This document shows, in pieces, positions 1-9,957 of a DNA stretch of 64,000 nucleotides. The stretch lies in the NCBI RefSeq assembly GCF_042675705.1, contig NZ_JBHTJJ010000001.1; one strand, 5' to 3'. A program made the position numbers and the translations under genes. Position 1 is the stretch's first letter; each line of letters begins with the position of its first letter. The notes under the pieces were generated by a model. That model made no database searches. It was not told the origin of the DNA and saw only the letters and a list, made by a program, of their open reading frames with translations. Source of the stretch: Ruegeria arenilitoris. Its GTDB lineage: Bacteria > Pseudomonadota > Alphaproteobacteria > Rhodobacterales > Rhodobacteraceae.

Positions 1-1734
<1,734 letters not shown>

Positions 1735-2079
1735 AGCGTCGGGATATGGTTCGAAATCGGGCGCTGGTCAAGGTGAGACAGCACGGCGAACACCCCATAC
1801 TTCAGCGCTATGAAGCAATGACACTGCGGTTGGCTTCGTTCCAAGGCCTCAGTTGCGTCTAGGCGGCCGATCGCAGAAAGAACTCGGCCGCATTGCGCGG
1901 CCAAAAACGGATTGCGAAGGGCATGCCACAGCCGACCGTCGCGCCAACCGCGGCACTTTCGACTCAGGTACGGAGTTTCTGAAAGCAAATTGTTGAACGG
2001 CAGGAAAACTTGGACGATACTGCGCCGCAAGCCGAGAGGGACACAAGACTCCTCCGGGCAGGCAAAACGAGGCATGAGC
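1735..2079. other. Intergenic region between divergent lepA and a small secreted-protein gene
   Basis: 345 bases without a convincing gene. It should carry the lepA promoter on the minus strand and the promoter of the downstream small gene on the plus strand (listed separately at 1993-2021). Open frames on either strand here lack ribosome-binding sites and recognisable protein character. No tRNA, repeat or terminator was seen. Confidence 0.5.
1993..2021 (+). promoter_or_regulatory. Sigma70-like promoter for the small secreted-protein gene
   Basis: TTGAAC at 1993-1998 and GATACT at 2016-2021 are separated by 17 bases. Each hexamer matches four of six consensus positions. Transcription would start near 2028, giving a leader of about 50 bases before the ATG at 2080. 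This is inference from sequence pattern only. Confidence 0.35.
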
Positions 2080-2391
2080 ATGAAACAGTTCCTCATTATC
2101 GCGCTATGCGCCACGTCGCTGACCACTTTGGCCCCGGCCATGACCGAAGCGGCGCAGATCAAACGTGCATGTTTGGCGTCCGACCGTTCGGCTGCGACCC
2201 GTGACAGATGCAAGTGCATCCAGCGGGTGGCCGATCAGGCTTTGACCAACAAAGACCAGAAAACCGTGGCCAAGTGGTTCACCGACCCTCATCAGGCCCA
2301 AGAGCTGAAGATGTCGAAATCCGCCCGCGACGACGCGCTGTGGGAGCGGTATCAGAACTTTGGCCGCATGGCGCAGGCGATCTGCAGCTGA
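2080..2391 (+). CDS. Small secreted/periplasmic protein of unknown function
   Basis: 103 residues. The start MKQFLIIALCATS is chosen because a GAGG box lies 7 bases upstream; an ATG two codons earlier has only 1 base of spacing. An N-terminal signal peptide ends around TEA-AQ (residues 21-24). The mature part is small and polar, with Cys residues in ACLASDR, CKCIQ and the terminal ICS, suggesting disulfides or a metal site. It resembles a family common in Rhodobacterales genomes, often labelled vaguely as an 'arginine transporter' without evidence. No function is assigned here. Confidence 0.75.
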   Translation: MKQFLIIALCATSLTTLAPAMTEAAQIKRACLASDRSAATRDRCKCIQRVADQALTNKDQKTVAKWFTDPHQAQELKMSKSARDDALWERYQNFGRMAQAICS

Positions 2392-2458
2392 CGCTGACCG
2401 CGATCCTTGACCTGACCCGCCCTGCGCCTCAGTAATGGCGCAGTGAAAGGGAAATCAT

Positions 2459-3421
2459 ATGGTGACGAAAGGGTTGACCCTGCGCGGTCTCGAAGTGTTC
2501 GAGGCCTTGGCGCGGACCGGTTCGGTGGCACAGGCTGCCGAGATTACCGGACTCAGCCAGCCATCGGTCAGCCAGCAGTTGCGCAATCTCGAGAATGCTC
2601 TGGGCACGGACCTGGTGGATCACGGGCGCAGACCCATGCGCCTGACCCAAGCCGGGCGCAGCTTTCTGGCGCGGGCCGAATCCGTACTAGCCGAGTTGCA
2701 GATCGCCCAAAGCGAGCTGTCCGTCATGGACCTGGGTCATCTGAGCACGCTTTCGATCGGCCTGATCGACGATTTCGACAATGACCTGACACCGCGCCTT
2801 GCAACGTTGCTGGCCGACAGCCTGACCCGTTCCAAGTTCAAACTCATAACCCTCCCCAGCCTCGAAATTTTCGAGGCGCTGGCTTCGCAACGCCTGCATT
2901 TGGCGGTCTCGGCCCATAGCGGCGAGGTGCTGGAAGGCGTGGTGGAGTACCCTTTGGTACAGGATCCTTTCATTCTGGTCGCGCCGAAGGGCGGTGTGAC
3001 CAACGGGGGCGTAGAGGCCGCTTTGCAGGCCCTGCCCTTTCTGCGCTATGCGCGAGAACAGTTGATCAGCCGGCAAATCGAAAGCCACCTGGCGCGGCAA
3101 CAGCTTCAGTTCGAAGAGCGGTTCGAGATCGGGTCGCACTTGGCACTGATGGCGATGGTGGCGCGTGGCCTTGGCTGGGCGATCACCACGCCGTTGGGAT
3201 ATATGCGGGCGGCCCGTTTCCACGAAGGCATGGATGTCTATCCGGCTCCGTTCGGAGAGTTCTCGCGCACTATTTCTCTCTTCACGCGGTCTGACTGGTC
3301 AGATCAGGTCCCGCGCGAGGTCGCAGGCATGACGCGTCGATTGATGCAAAGCCAGATGATCGAACCAGCGCTTTCCCGCCTGCCCTGGTTGTCCGGTCAG
3401 TTGAAGGTGATCGGCGGCTAG
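2459..3421 (+). CDS. LysR-family transcriptional regulator
   Basis: 320 residues. An N-terminal winged helix-turn-helix (about residues 5-65; LEVFEALARTGSVAQAAEIT and LSQPSVSQQLRNLE) is followed by a linker helix and a type-2 periplasmic-binding-like effector domain (about 90-300). An AAAGGGA box precedes the ATG. The gene is co-directional with the small secreted-protein gene upstream, so there is no classical divergent target and the regulon is unknown. Its stop overlaps the stop of the convergent phosphatase gene within CTAG. Confidence 0.93.
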   Translation: MVTKGLTLRGLEVFEALARTGSVAQAAEITGLSQPSVSQQLRNLENALGTDLVDHGRRPMRLTQAGRSFLARAESVLAELQIAQSELSVMDLGHLSTLSIGLIDDFDNDLTPRLATLLADSLTRSKFKLITLPSLEIFEALASQRLHLAVSAHSGEVLEGVVEYPLVQDPFILVAPKGGVTNGGVEAALQALPFLRYAREQLISRQIESHLARQQLQFEERFEIGSHLALMAMVARGLGWAITTPLGYMRAARFHEGMDVYPAPFGEFSRTISLFTRSDWSDQVPREVAGMTRRLMQSQMIEPALSRLPWLSGQLKVIGG

Positions 3422-3861
3422 CCGTCCAGATATGCCACCAACCCGTCCACGGCGGCTTCGATGAGGTCCAGCGCCCCGTCGAAATCGCGGGTATAGTAGG
3501 GGTCGGGCACATGATCGGCGCCGGTGTTGGGCGCAAATTCGGTCAACAAGTGCACGGGTGTATGATTGCCGGTCGGGCGCAAAGCCTCGATCTTTGCGAG
3601 ATTTTCGCTGTCCATACCGATGATCAGGTCAAACCTGTCGAAATCAGACACCGCAAACTGGCGCGCACGCAGATCTCTCAGCTCCAACCCTCGGTTGCGA
3701 GCCGCGTGTTGCATCGGCGCATAGGGTGGATCCCCGACATGCCAGTCGGACGTTCCGGCACTGTCGCAAGAATGATGGGGCGCCCTGACACGAAAAACGC
3801 CTTCGGCAGCAGGGGAACGGCAGATGTTGCCGAGACAGACAAACAGGATACGCTGTGACAT
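3418..3861 (-). CDS. Low-molecular-weight protein-tyrosine phosphatase
   Basis: 147 residues, the family's usual size. The phosphate-binding loop is CLGNICRS, with nucleophile Cys9 and Arg15, and the general-acid aspartate is in DPYY (Asp120). A cytosolic enzyme that dephosphorylates phosphotyrosine; arsenate reductases of the same fold have extra Cys residues at other positions, not seen here. It is divergent from the sirtuin gene with only 27 bases between start codons, so the two promoters must overlap. Confidence 0.93.
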   Translation of the reverse strand: MSQRILFVCLGNICRSPAAEGVFRVRAPHHSCDSAGTSDWHVGDPPYAPMQHAARNRGLELRDLRARQFAVSDFDRFDLIIGMDSENLAKIEALRPTGNHTPVHLLTEFAPNTGADHVPDPYYTRDFDGALDLIEAAVDGLVAYLDG

Positions 3862-3888
3862 GGCTCGGGTTTAGCGTGTGGAAGGCGA

Positions 3889-4584
3889 ATGGAAAAGATC
3901 GTGATTTTGACCGGAGCCGGGATTTCGGCGGAAAGCGGATTGGGCACCTTTCGCGATGAAGGCGGATTGTGGGCCCAGCACCGGATTGAAGACGTGGCGA
4001 CACCCGAAGGTTTTGCCCGAAACCCTGCCCTTGTTCATGGCTTCTACAACGCGCGCAGGATGCAGGCGGGTGGCGCCCACCCAAATGCAGCCCACACAGC
4101 ACTGGCCCGGCTACAGCGCGACTGGCCGGGAGAAGTGGTGATCGTAACCCAGAACGTGGACAATTTGCACGAAACCGGAGGTGCGACCAGGGTTATCCAC
4201 ATGCACGGCACCCTGTCAGGCGCGCTGTGCGCCTCCTGCGAGCATCGCTGGACGGCGCCAGCGGAAATGTCCGTGGGCGAACCGTGCCCCGCCTGCCGCG
4301 CGGCAACCGCCCGACCCGACATCGTGTGGTTCGGCGAAATGCCTTACCACATGGATCAGATTTACGACCATCTGGCACAGGCCGGGATATTCGCCGCTAT
4401 CGGAACCTCCGGCCAGGTCTACCCGGCTGCGGCCTTCGTTCACGAAGCCATTGCTGCGGGCGCACAGACAGTCGAATTGAACCTCGAGCCTTCGGTTGGT
4501 GCATCCAGCTTCGATCAGACGCTGCTTGGCCCCGCCACCCAGATCGTGCCACGCTGGGTCGATGACTTGCTGGGCCGCAGGTGA
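3889..4584 (+). CDS. cobB: NAD-dependent protein deacylase (CobB-type sirtuin)
   Basis: 231 residues covering the full sirtuin core. Visible are the NAD motif GAGISAESG (9-17), QNVDNLH (88-94), the catalytic His106 in HMHGTL, and four zinc Cys (114, 117, 133, 136). Tyr53 and Arg56 form the Y-x-x-R pair that in class III sirtuins (SIRT5, E. coli CobB) binds acidic acyl groups, so desuccinylation as well as deacetylation is likely. GGAAGG precedes the ATG. It is divergent from the phosphatase gene. Confidence 0.94.
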   Translation: MEKIVILTGAGISAESGLGTFRDEGGLWAQHRIEDVATPEGFARNPALVHGFYNARRMQAGGAHPNAAHTALARLQRDWPGEVVIVTQNVDNLHETGGATRVIHMHGTLSGALCASCEHRWTAPAEMSVGEPCPACRAATARPDIVWFGEMPYHMDQIYDHLAQAGIFAAIGTSGQVYPAAAFVHEAIAAGAQTVELNLEPSVGASSFDQTLLGPATQIVPRWVDDLLGRR

Positions 4585-4636
4585 CTCGGGTCATCACGCT
4601 GGTCTAAGCTGAAGGAACCTGAACCAGGAGAAACAG

Positions 4637-5245
4637 ATGACCGAGCCTGAAGCCCCCCGTGGCGAAATCGTTGACGACGAAGGCATCGACAGCCGCGAAG
4701 CGCTGGGCGACACCCTCGCGGATCTGTGGTGGACGTTCCTACTGCGAGGATTGCTTGCGGGGGCCGTTGGCATTGCCGCGCTGTTCTGGCCAACCGGCAG
4801 CATCGCTCTGTTGCTGCAGCTGGTAGGGGTGCTGCTGATCCTCGATGGCGGCCTGACCCTGCTTGGCTTCGGGCGGCGCGGACTGATCGGAGGCGCGGGT
4901 ATCGGGGCGGTCTTGATTGGGCTGGTCCTTTTGATCTGGCCGGAAGGCACAGCACGTCTGACGTTCTTCCTACTGGGCGCCTGGGCGCTGATCATCGGGA
5001 TCGGGTCGTTGATTTCGCTGGGCCAGATGCATCAGCTGGACCCAGAACGCGCGACCGTTCGGAACTCGGGCATCGTGGCCCTTATCATCGGGCTGGTGCT
5101 GATCTTCTGGCCCGGAAGCGGCGTCGTCGCACTGGGCTGGGCAATCGCGTTCTCCGCCTTGGCCTTTGCCGGCGTCATGCTGTTCATGGCCGCACGCTTC
5201 AAACGGGCCGGAGAACGAGTTTCGATGCGCGTGGTCAACAAGTGA
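4637..5245 (+). CDS. HdeD-family (DUF308) integral membrane protein
   Basis: 202 residues with an acidic N-terminal tail (about 1-30) and roughly six transmembrane helices. Three internal repeats each carry a WP turn (FWPTG at 50-54, IWPEG at 100-104, FWPGSG at 158-163), the usual arrangement of helical hairpins in HdeD/DUF308 proteins. Family members are linked to acid or stress resistance in enterobacteria, but the role here is unknown. An AGGAGA box lies close upstream of the ATG. Confidence 0.85.
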   Translation: MTEPEAPRGEIVDDEGIDSREALGDTLADLWWTFLLRGLLAGAVGIAALFWPTGSIALLLQLVGVLLILDGGLTLLGFGRRGLIGGAGIGAVLIGLVLLIWPEGTARLTFFLLGAWALIIGIGSLISLGQMHQLDPERATVRNSGIVALIIGLVLIFWPGSGVVALGWAIAFSALAFAGVMLFMAARFKRAGERVSMRVVNK

Positions 5246-5277
5246 AGAACAACCCCGATCGGCGGGCGAAACGCGAA

Positions 5278-5301
5278 CAGGCCGGGGCTTGACCCGGCCT
5301 G
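5278..5301. terminator. Shared hairpin between convergent genes
   Basis: A perfect 9-bp stem, CAGGCCGGG/CCCGGCCTG, with a 6-base loop lies between the converging HdeD and PCu(A)C genes. There is no good U-tract on the plus strand and only a broken one (TTCGCGTTTC) on the minus strand. It may act as a weak or factor-assisted terminator for both genes. Confidence 0.45.
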
Positions 5302-5346
5302 ACGCATGGATGACGGCCGCATCGCGGCCCGAAGACAGGCGTGCCG

Positions 5347-5820
5347 TCAGTTCGAGTGCTTCATATGCCCGTGGCCGTCTTTCCGCTCAAGGTCCACGGG
5401 AATCTCGACAACGACCTCACCGGCCTGCTCAAAAACCAAAGTGACGGGTATGGTTGCGCCCTGCTCAAACGGCTGCTTGATCCCCATGAACATCACATGG
5501 TCTCCGCCCCGCTGCAGCATATGCGCCTCGCCGGCGGGGATCGCAAAACCCTCCTGGACTTCCATCATCTTGGCCACGCCGTTGTCGTCGATCTTGTGCG
5601 TATGCAGCTCGACCCGTGCAGCGATATCTGATTTGACAGCAACGAGTTGATCATCGCTGTCGCCTGAATTGCGGATCATCATGAAGGCCGCACCAGCCTT
5701 GGCATTGGCCCCCGAAGATCGGGCGTAGGCATCCTCGACCGAGATCACACTTTCCGCATGGGCGGCGGTGGACATGATTGCAGCGACGAAAATAGCGGGC
5801 AGGAGTGATTTGAAGGGCAT
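5347..5820 (-). CDS. Periplasmic copper chaperone PCu(A)C
   Basis: 157 residues with a signal peptide (MPFKSLLPAIFVAAIMSTAAHA, cleavage near residue 22). The Cu(I) motif H-x10-M-x21-H-x-M is met exactly by His75, Met86, His108 and Met110. The C-terminal tail is His/Met-rich (HGHMKH). Family members deliver copper to the CuA centre of cytochrome oxidases; this fits the cta cluster at 59-63 kb, although the genes are not linked. AAAGGAG precedes the ATG. It lies 45 bases downstream of the exported DUF2946-like gene in a probable operon. Confidence 0.93.
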   Translation of the reverse strand: MPFKSLLPAIFVAAIMSTAAHAESVISVEDAYARSSGANAKAGAAFMMIRNSGDSDDQLVAVKSDIAARVELHTHKIDDNGVAKMMEVQEGFAIPAGEAHMLQRGGDHVMFMGIKQPFEQGATIPVTLVFEQAGEVVVEIPVDLERKDGHGHMKHSN

Positions 5821-5865
5821 CTCGCCTCTCCTTTTTTTGACGGTCTGATTGTGTTGCGAAGGGTC

Positions 5866-6216
5866 TCAGACAGGGGCCGGCGGCGCGCGCGCCGGTCGCT
5901 GCGGGATAGGAGCCGCAACAAGGCTGTCGGAACGCAATGGTATGTCAGACTTTGCCCGCTCGGGCCCTTTCGGTGCAGGCGACGGGGCATCCAGAACCGC
6001 ACCTAGCAAGTTGAGCGCATAGTCGGGACAGAAATGAGGTGGTTTGGTGGGCTGGCCGTGCTCGTCCATATAGACGACCACAGGACCGTTCCCGGTGCAA
6101 AGCACCATTTGACCGACCGCTGCATTCAATCCCCGTGACGCCGCAAAACCCTGGCCTGTCAGAACCAGCATCAGCGACAGCAGCAACGGCAACACGAGGC
6201 GATAGGATCGGGTCAT
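5866..6216 (-). CDS. Small exported protein, DUF2946-like, in copper chaperone operon
   Basis: 116 residues. An N-terminal hydrophobic segment (about 5-26) acts as a signal peptide or anchor. The central block carries two Cys (VLCTGNG around residue 39 and HFCPDY around 63), and the tail is Pro/Ala/Arg-rich and probably disordered. Short DUF2946-type proteins often neighbour copper genes, so a role in periplasmic copper handling is inferred from its place directly upstream of the PCu(A)C chaperone. Function unproven. Confidence 0.7.
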   Translation of the reverse strand: MTRSYRLVLPLLLSLMLVLTGQGFAASRGLNAAVGQMVLCTGNGPVVVYMDEHGQPTKPPHFCPDYALNLLGAVLDAPSPAPKGPERAKSDIPLRSDSLVAAPIPQRPARAPPAPV

Positions 6217-6292
6217 CTTGGCAAAGGTTTAGGCCCGATCGAAAACGGACTTCAAGTGCCTTCGTGAACGCTGAGACAGTTTGGCGCGAACC

Positions 6293-6325
6293 AAGAAAAA
6301 AGGGCCGGCCTGACTGGCCGACCCC
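6293..6325 (-). terminator. Intrinsic terminator without an assigned gene
   Basis: On the minus strand, GGGTCGGCC and GGCCGGCCC form a 9-bp stem with one mismatch around a 5-base loop, followed by TTTTTTCTT. The DUF2946-like gene starts 77 bases further on, so this hairpin ends an upstream minus-strand transcript. Confidence 0.6.
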
Positions 6326-6502
6326 TGAATTTGCTTTGATCGTGACCTTCAAAGATTTCCGCGATCATCCGGACCAGTGTTGAGACCGGTATGCAGCCGG
6401 TTCACCCGCCGCTGCATTCGCGCACAGCTGGAAAATGAGCCGACCAGAAGAGTCGAAAGGAAGGAAATAATAATTGAAGTATTCGCAGACATTACCACAC
6501 TC
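6293..6502 (-). ncRNA. Candidate small RNA, about 210 nt
   Basis: On the minus strand, TTGAAT (6538-6533) and TATTCT (6514-6509) are spaced by 18 bases and would start transcription near 6502. A strong intrinsic terminator ends at about 6293. Between them is no credible coding frame; the only ATG frame begins upstream of the predicted start. The 5' part is U/C-rich. All of this is pattern-based inference; a short mRNA remains possible. Confidence 0.3.
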
Positions 6503-6547
6503 CGCCATAGAATAACCGCATACATAAAACAGATTCAAAACCCTGTA

Positions 6548-6563
6548 TGTGAACAATGTCACG
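6548..6563. promoter_or_regulatory. Crp/Fnr-family-like palindrome
   Basis: TGTGA-ACAATG-TCACG matches nine of ten conserved positions of the Crp-type consensus TGTGA-N6-TCACA. It lies just upstream of the putative minus-strand promoter at 6509-6538 and 110 bases upstream of the plus-strand GNAT gene. Binding is inferred only. Confidence 0.3.
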
Positions 6564-6672
6564 TAGTCGCGTCCCTCTGCCTTCCGCACCGAGACCGCGC
6601 ACGGCACCAGCCCAACGGCAAAGTGATCCGGATGGTCTGGATTGGGCGGAAATTCAAGCGTAGATCGCGGTC

Positions 6673-7158
6673 ATGCCACTCAAAGCGCACACAGAAATTC
6701 AGTTCCTCAGGCTGCCACAGATTGAGCCGACTGAAATCGCACGGCACATGTCTGATCCCCGCGTTGCTCGGCATCTGCCTTTGCTGACGGGGTCCTGGGA
6801 CATCGCAATGGCGCGGGCGTTCATAGGCGCAAAAGAGGCCTGTTGGGAACGCGACGGGCTTGGGCACTGGGCGATCACGTCCGGCGGTTGCTATGTCGGC
6901 TGGGGCGGCTTCCAGCGTGAAGGCAGTGAATGGGATTTCGGTCTGGTCCTGACGGCGGACGCATTCGGTCTGGGCACACGCATCACCCGCAAGGCCATCG
7001 CATTCGCCCGAGCCGATGAACGCATTCCCTATGTCACTTTTCTGCTTCCACCGTCCCGCCGCAATCTCTCTGCGCTACGGCGTATCGGCGCGCATTGTGT
7101 CGGCCCGGTGACCTATTCCGGCGCGCGGTTCCTGAAATACAGGCTTGAGACAGGTTGA
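6673..7158 (+). CDS. GNAT-family N-acetyltransferase
   Basis: 161 residues. The fold is recognisable from the N-terminal substrate part (SDPRVARHLP), the central strand region WAITSGGCYVGWGGF, and an acyl-CoA-binding motif resembling GLGTRITRKAIAF, followed by NLSALRRIGAHCVG. It resembles RimJ/RimL-type acetyltransferases. The ribosome-binding site is weak. Substrate unknown. Confidence 0.75.
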   Translation: MPLKAHTEIQFLRLPQIEPTEIARHMSDPRVARHLPLLTGSWDIAMARAFIGAKEACWERDGLGHWAITSGGCYVGWGGFQREGSEWDFGLVLTADAFGLGTRITRKAIAFARADERIPYVTFLLPPSRRNLSALRRIGAHCVGPVTYSGARFLKYRLETG

Positions 7159-7170
7159 GGACCCACAGAC

Positions 7171-7205
7171 AAACGAAAAGCCCCTGCACCAACGGGTACA
7201 GGGGC
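7171..7205 (-). terminator. Intrinsic terminator of rpmB
   Basis: On the minus strand, CCCCTGTACC and GGTGCAGGGG pair as a 10-bp stem with one G-U pair around a 4-base loop, followed by TTTTCGTTT. It lies 23 bases after the rpmB stop codon. Confidence 0.8.
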
Positions 7206-7227
7206 CACGAAACAGTCTCTGGGAAAA

Positions 7228-7515
7228 TCAGGCCGAGGCTTGCGCCTTGGCGATTTCCTTTTTCACTTTCAGCGCGTTGGCGGACAGCTCTTCGTCCTTG
7301 GCTTTCGCCAGGAACGCGTCCAGACCACCACGGTGATCGACCGAGCGCAGTGCGGCGGCCGAGATGCGCAGCTTGACGCCACGACCCAGGGTTTCCGACT
7401 GCAGGGTCACGTCGTTCAGGTTGGGCAGAAAACGACGACGAGTTCTGTTTTTGGCGTGGCTGACATTGTTGCCAGTCATCGGGCCTTTTCCGGTCAGTTC
7501 GCAACGGCGCGACAT
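7228..7515 (-). CDS. rpmB: Large ribosomal subunit protein bL28
   Basis: 95 residues in the long alphaproteobacterial form. The start MSRRCELTGKGP is preceded by AAGGAAG. The conserved block is NNVSHAKNRTRRRFLPNL, and the protein is basic throughout. The frame stays open upstream but without family similarity. It is a single gene followed by its own terminator. Confidence 0.98.
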   Translation of the reverse strand: MSRRCELTGKGPMTGNNVSHAKNRTRRRFLPNLNDVTLQSETLGRGVKLRISAAALRSVDHRGGLDAFLAKAKDEELSANALKVKKEIAKAQASA

Positions 7516-7686
7516 GGTTTCTTCCTTTGTTTCTGGAGGCCGGGCATAAATCCGCAGCCAAATCACAAGGGGCACAACCCGAAGTCGCGCCCGAAAACTG
7601 GTTGGATGCGTTTAGTGGGAATCGCCGGAAGGGTCAAGACAGCAGCTGCGAAATCTTTCCGGGCCAATAAATGGTCCTGAAACGGC

Positions 7687-8823
7687 TCAGGCATCAACAA
7701 GCAAAGGCCGGTGATTTTTGAGGTGACGAGCAATCAAACGGGTCTGCTGTTGGCTTATTGGGATCAACCTTGCGGGTTCGGATTCGTGGTTCTCGTCAGC
7801 CAGTTCCGGAAAAATCGCAAGGATTTCAGTCCTTGCCGCGGGTCCCAGAGATTTCAGCGCCTCAGGGCCGGTATACAGGCTTTCGGTCGGCGCGGATTCG
7901 GCAAACAGGATCTCGTGCCGATCGAACAGCAGATGGAAGTACTCGATGCTGTCGACAGTGCAATCTACAAAGATCCCCGGCAGCGCCGTCAGCTTGATCG
8001 CGGGAATCAGAACTTGATACTGGCCGAACATGCGTTGCGCGATGCGAGAACCGACCATCATACGGTGCTGGCGGGAAACCAACAGGTCCCGCGTGGGCAG
8101 CCCTGCCCCCAAAGCGCCGGCGCAAATACGAATGGGGCGCAGTTTCGGATTGGCCCTCAGATCAATCGCATCGAACCTGCGCCGACCGATCCAGCGGATG
8201 GATTGGTTGCCGTTCTCGGCCGTACAGATCAGGTCACCGGTGCGCAGGTCTTGCACCTGTACCGGACCGCGGGCAGTCAGAACGTTCGTGCCAGCGGTAA
8301 AACACGGAACGCCGGATCCGTTTTCAAATGCGGAATAGGTGACTGTAATACCCGACGGCAGGGTGAAACTGCCGCCGGTCAACGAATAGCTGGTGCCGGC
8401 AGACACGGTGAATGTCCCGAACGAGCTGTCATTAACCACGGTTCCTGCGGGCAGATTCAGCGTGTCGGCACCACTGCCACCGCGCACATCGCCGGACACG
8501 CTGGTGCTGCGGAAGTTCAGAACATCATTTCCGCCGCCCAGACGGATATTGCCAATGACCGAGCCTTGCAGCGTGACCGTGTCGTCGTCTGATCCGGCCC
8601 TTACCTGACCGCCGATCGTGCTGCCGATCACCGTGATCGTATCGATCCCGGCATTTCCGCGGACACTGCCAGAGATGGTACTGTTGGTGACAGTGATGAT
8701 GTCGTTGCCGCCGCGCGCGCGGATATCATCAATCGGCGTACCCTGAGGGGTGCCGTTCAGCGTACCGTTGTCATTGGTGACATCGACATCGTCGTCGCCG
8801 TTTGTCCCAAAGATATCGGGCAT
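7687..8823 (-). CDS. Hint-domain protein with N-terminal tandem repeats
   Basis: 378 residues. Residues about 35-135 form roughly five tandem units of 19-20 residues of the type (V/I)R-x-G-x-G-x-D-T-(I/V)-T-x-x-x-S-T-I-x-G, related to hemolysin-type calcium-binding repeats or a beta-solenoid. A Hint (hedgehog/intein-like) module follows, beginning at a Cys after a Gly (SGVPCFTAGT) and containing QHRMM. The family is frequent in Rhodobacterales and may self-cleave before the Cys. There is no classical signal peptide, so type I secretion is possible by analogy with RTX proteins. The start at 8823 has a CAGGA box. Confidence 0.85.
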   Translation of the reverse strand: MPDIFGTNGDDDVDVTNDNGTLNGTPQGTPIDDIRARGGNDIITVTNSTISGSVRGNAGIDTITVIGSTIGGQVRAGSDDDTVTLQGSVIGNIRLGGGNDVLNFRSTSVSGDVRGGSGADTLNLPAGTVVNDSSFGTFTVSAGTSYSLTGGSFTLPSGITVTYSAFENGSGVPCFTAGTNVLTARGPVQVQDLRTGDLICTAENGNQSIRWIGRRRFDAIDLRANPKLRPIRICAGALGAGLPTRDLLVSRQHRMMVGSRIAQRMFGQYQVLIPAIKLTALPGIFVDCTVDSIEYFHLLFDRHEILFAESAPTESLYTGPEALKSLGPAARTEILAIFPELADENHESEPARLIPISQQQTRLIARHLKNHRPLLVDA

Positions 8824-8979
8824 GAGAGGCGGGTCCTGTTTCTCCGCTTGGTCATGGCCAGCCAGCTGTGCCCCGGTTTTTCTATGTGCTGGGCGCCACA
8901 ACCAAGGATTTCACCTGCACTCAGGCTACAGAACTCTTGGGCGTTGCGCCAAGTTTTCCTGTCCGCGCGGGCAATAGTG

Positions 8980-9957
8980 TTACCCGGATGCAAGAGTCCT
9001 CAGCATCCGCTCGGCCGCCACCGAGGGGCTGAGTTGCCCGGAACCGACCTCGGCGCCCAGCCGGTCCATCTCGGACCGGGCCTGCGGGGTCTCCAGCTTG
9101 GCGAGCAGCGCGTGGCGCACCTCCTGGCCGAACCAGTACCGGGCCTGTTCGGCGCGGTTGGCCTCCCAATGGCCGTTCTTTTTGCGCCAGTCGGCCAGGG
9201 CCTGCATCTCGGCCCAGGCCTGGTCCAGGCCGTGTTCCTCGACCGCCGAGACTGTCATCGCCTTGGGAAAGCCCTCGGGGTCCTGCGGGCGTTTGCGCAG
9301 CAGGCGCAGCGCCCCGGCGTAGTCGGCGCAGGTGCGGGTGGCGGTGGCTTTCAGATCGCCGTCGGCCTTGTTGATCAGGATGAGGTCGGCCATTTCCATG
9401 ATGCCGCGCTTGACGCCCTGCAGCTCGTCGCCGCCGGCCGGCGCCAGCAGCAGCAGGAACAGGTCGGACATTTCCGAGACCACGGTTTCCGACTGGCCCA
9501 CGCCCACCGTTTCGATCAGAACCACGTCGAACTCGGCCGCCTCGCACAGGGCGATGGCCTCGCGCGTGCGGCGGGCGACGCCGCCCAGATGGCTCTGGCT
9601 GGGCGAGGGGCGGATGAAGGCGTACGGCTCGCGGCTGAGGCGTTCCATCCGGGTCTTGTCGCCCAGGATCGAGCCGCCCGACCGGGCCGAGCTGGGATCG
9701 ACCGCCAGAACCGCCACCCGCAGCCCCTGCCCGATCAGCATCATGCCGAAGCTTTCGATGAAGGTGGACTTGCCCACCCCCGGCGTTCCCGACAGGCCGA
9801 TGCGCAGCGCCTGCCGCCCGGCACCCGACAGCGCGTCGAGCAGCTGCGCTGTCTGGGCGCGGTGATCGGCGCGGGTGCTCTCGACAAGGGTGATCGCGCG
9901 GGCCAGCGCCCGGCGGTCGCCCTTGAGGATCCTGTCGGCAAGCTCGGCTGTGGTCAT
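8980..9957 (-). CDS. meaB: MeaB/ArgK-type G3E GTPase (methylmalonyl-CoA mutase chaperone)
   Basis: 325 residues. The Walker A motif is GTPGVGKST (57-65), followed by VLAVDPSS, the switch region IETVGVGQSE and the base motif NKAD. These proteins protect and reload the B12 cofactor of methylmalonyl-CoA mutase. No mutase gene is in the window, so the partner is unlinked here. The gene is divergent from hrpB. Confidence 0.93.
   Translation of the reverse strand: MTTAELADRILKGDRRALARAITLVESTRADHRAQTAQLLDALSGAGRQALRIGLSGTPGVGKSTFIESFGMMLIGQGLRVAVLAVDPSSARSGGSILGDKTRMERLSREPYAFIRPSPSQSHLGGVARRTREAIALCEAAEFDVVLIETVGVGQSETVVSEMSDLFLLLLAPAGGDELQGVKRGIMEMADLILINKADGDLKATATRTCADYAGALRLLRKRPQDPEGFPKAMTVSAVEEHGLDQAWAEMQALADWRKKNGHWEANRAEQARYWFGQEVRHALLAKLETPQARSEMDRLGAEVGSGQLSPSVAAERMLRTLASG

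Larger units (their letters stand above)
6217..6672. other. Gene-poor, locally AT-rich interval
   Basis: 456 bases between the DUF2946-like gene and a GNAT gene. About 6460-6560 is much more AT-rich than the rest of the window. The interval holds a minus-strand intrinsic terminator with no obvious gene feeding it, a possible minus-strand promoter and a Crp-like palindrome, all listed separately. Open frames here (for example an 80-codon minus-strand frame ending at 6365) have no recognisable protein character. Confidence 0.5.

Noticed and set aside
6365..6607. 80-codon minus-strand frame before an intrinsic terminator
   Set aside because: Protein has no signal, domain or family character, and the predicted promoter would start inside it. 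A small RNA explains the terminator better, though a short peptide cannot be excluded.
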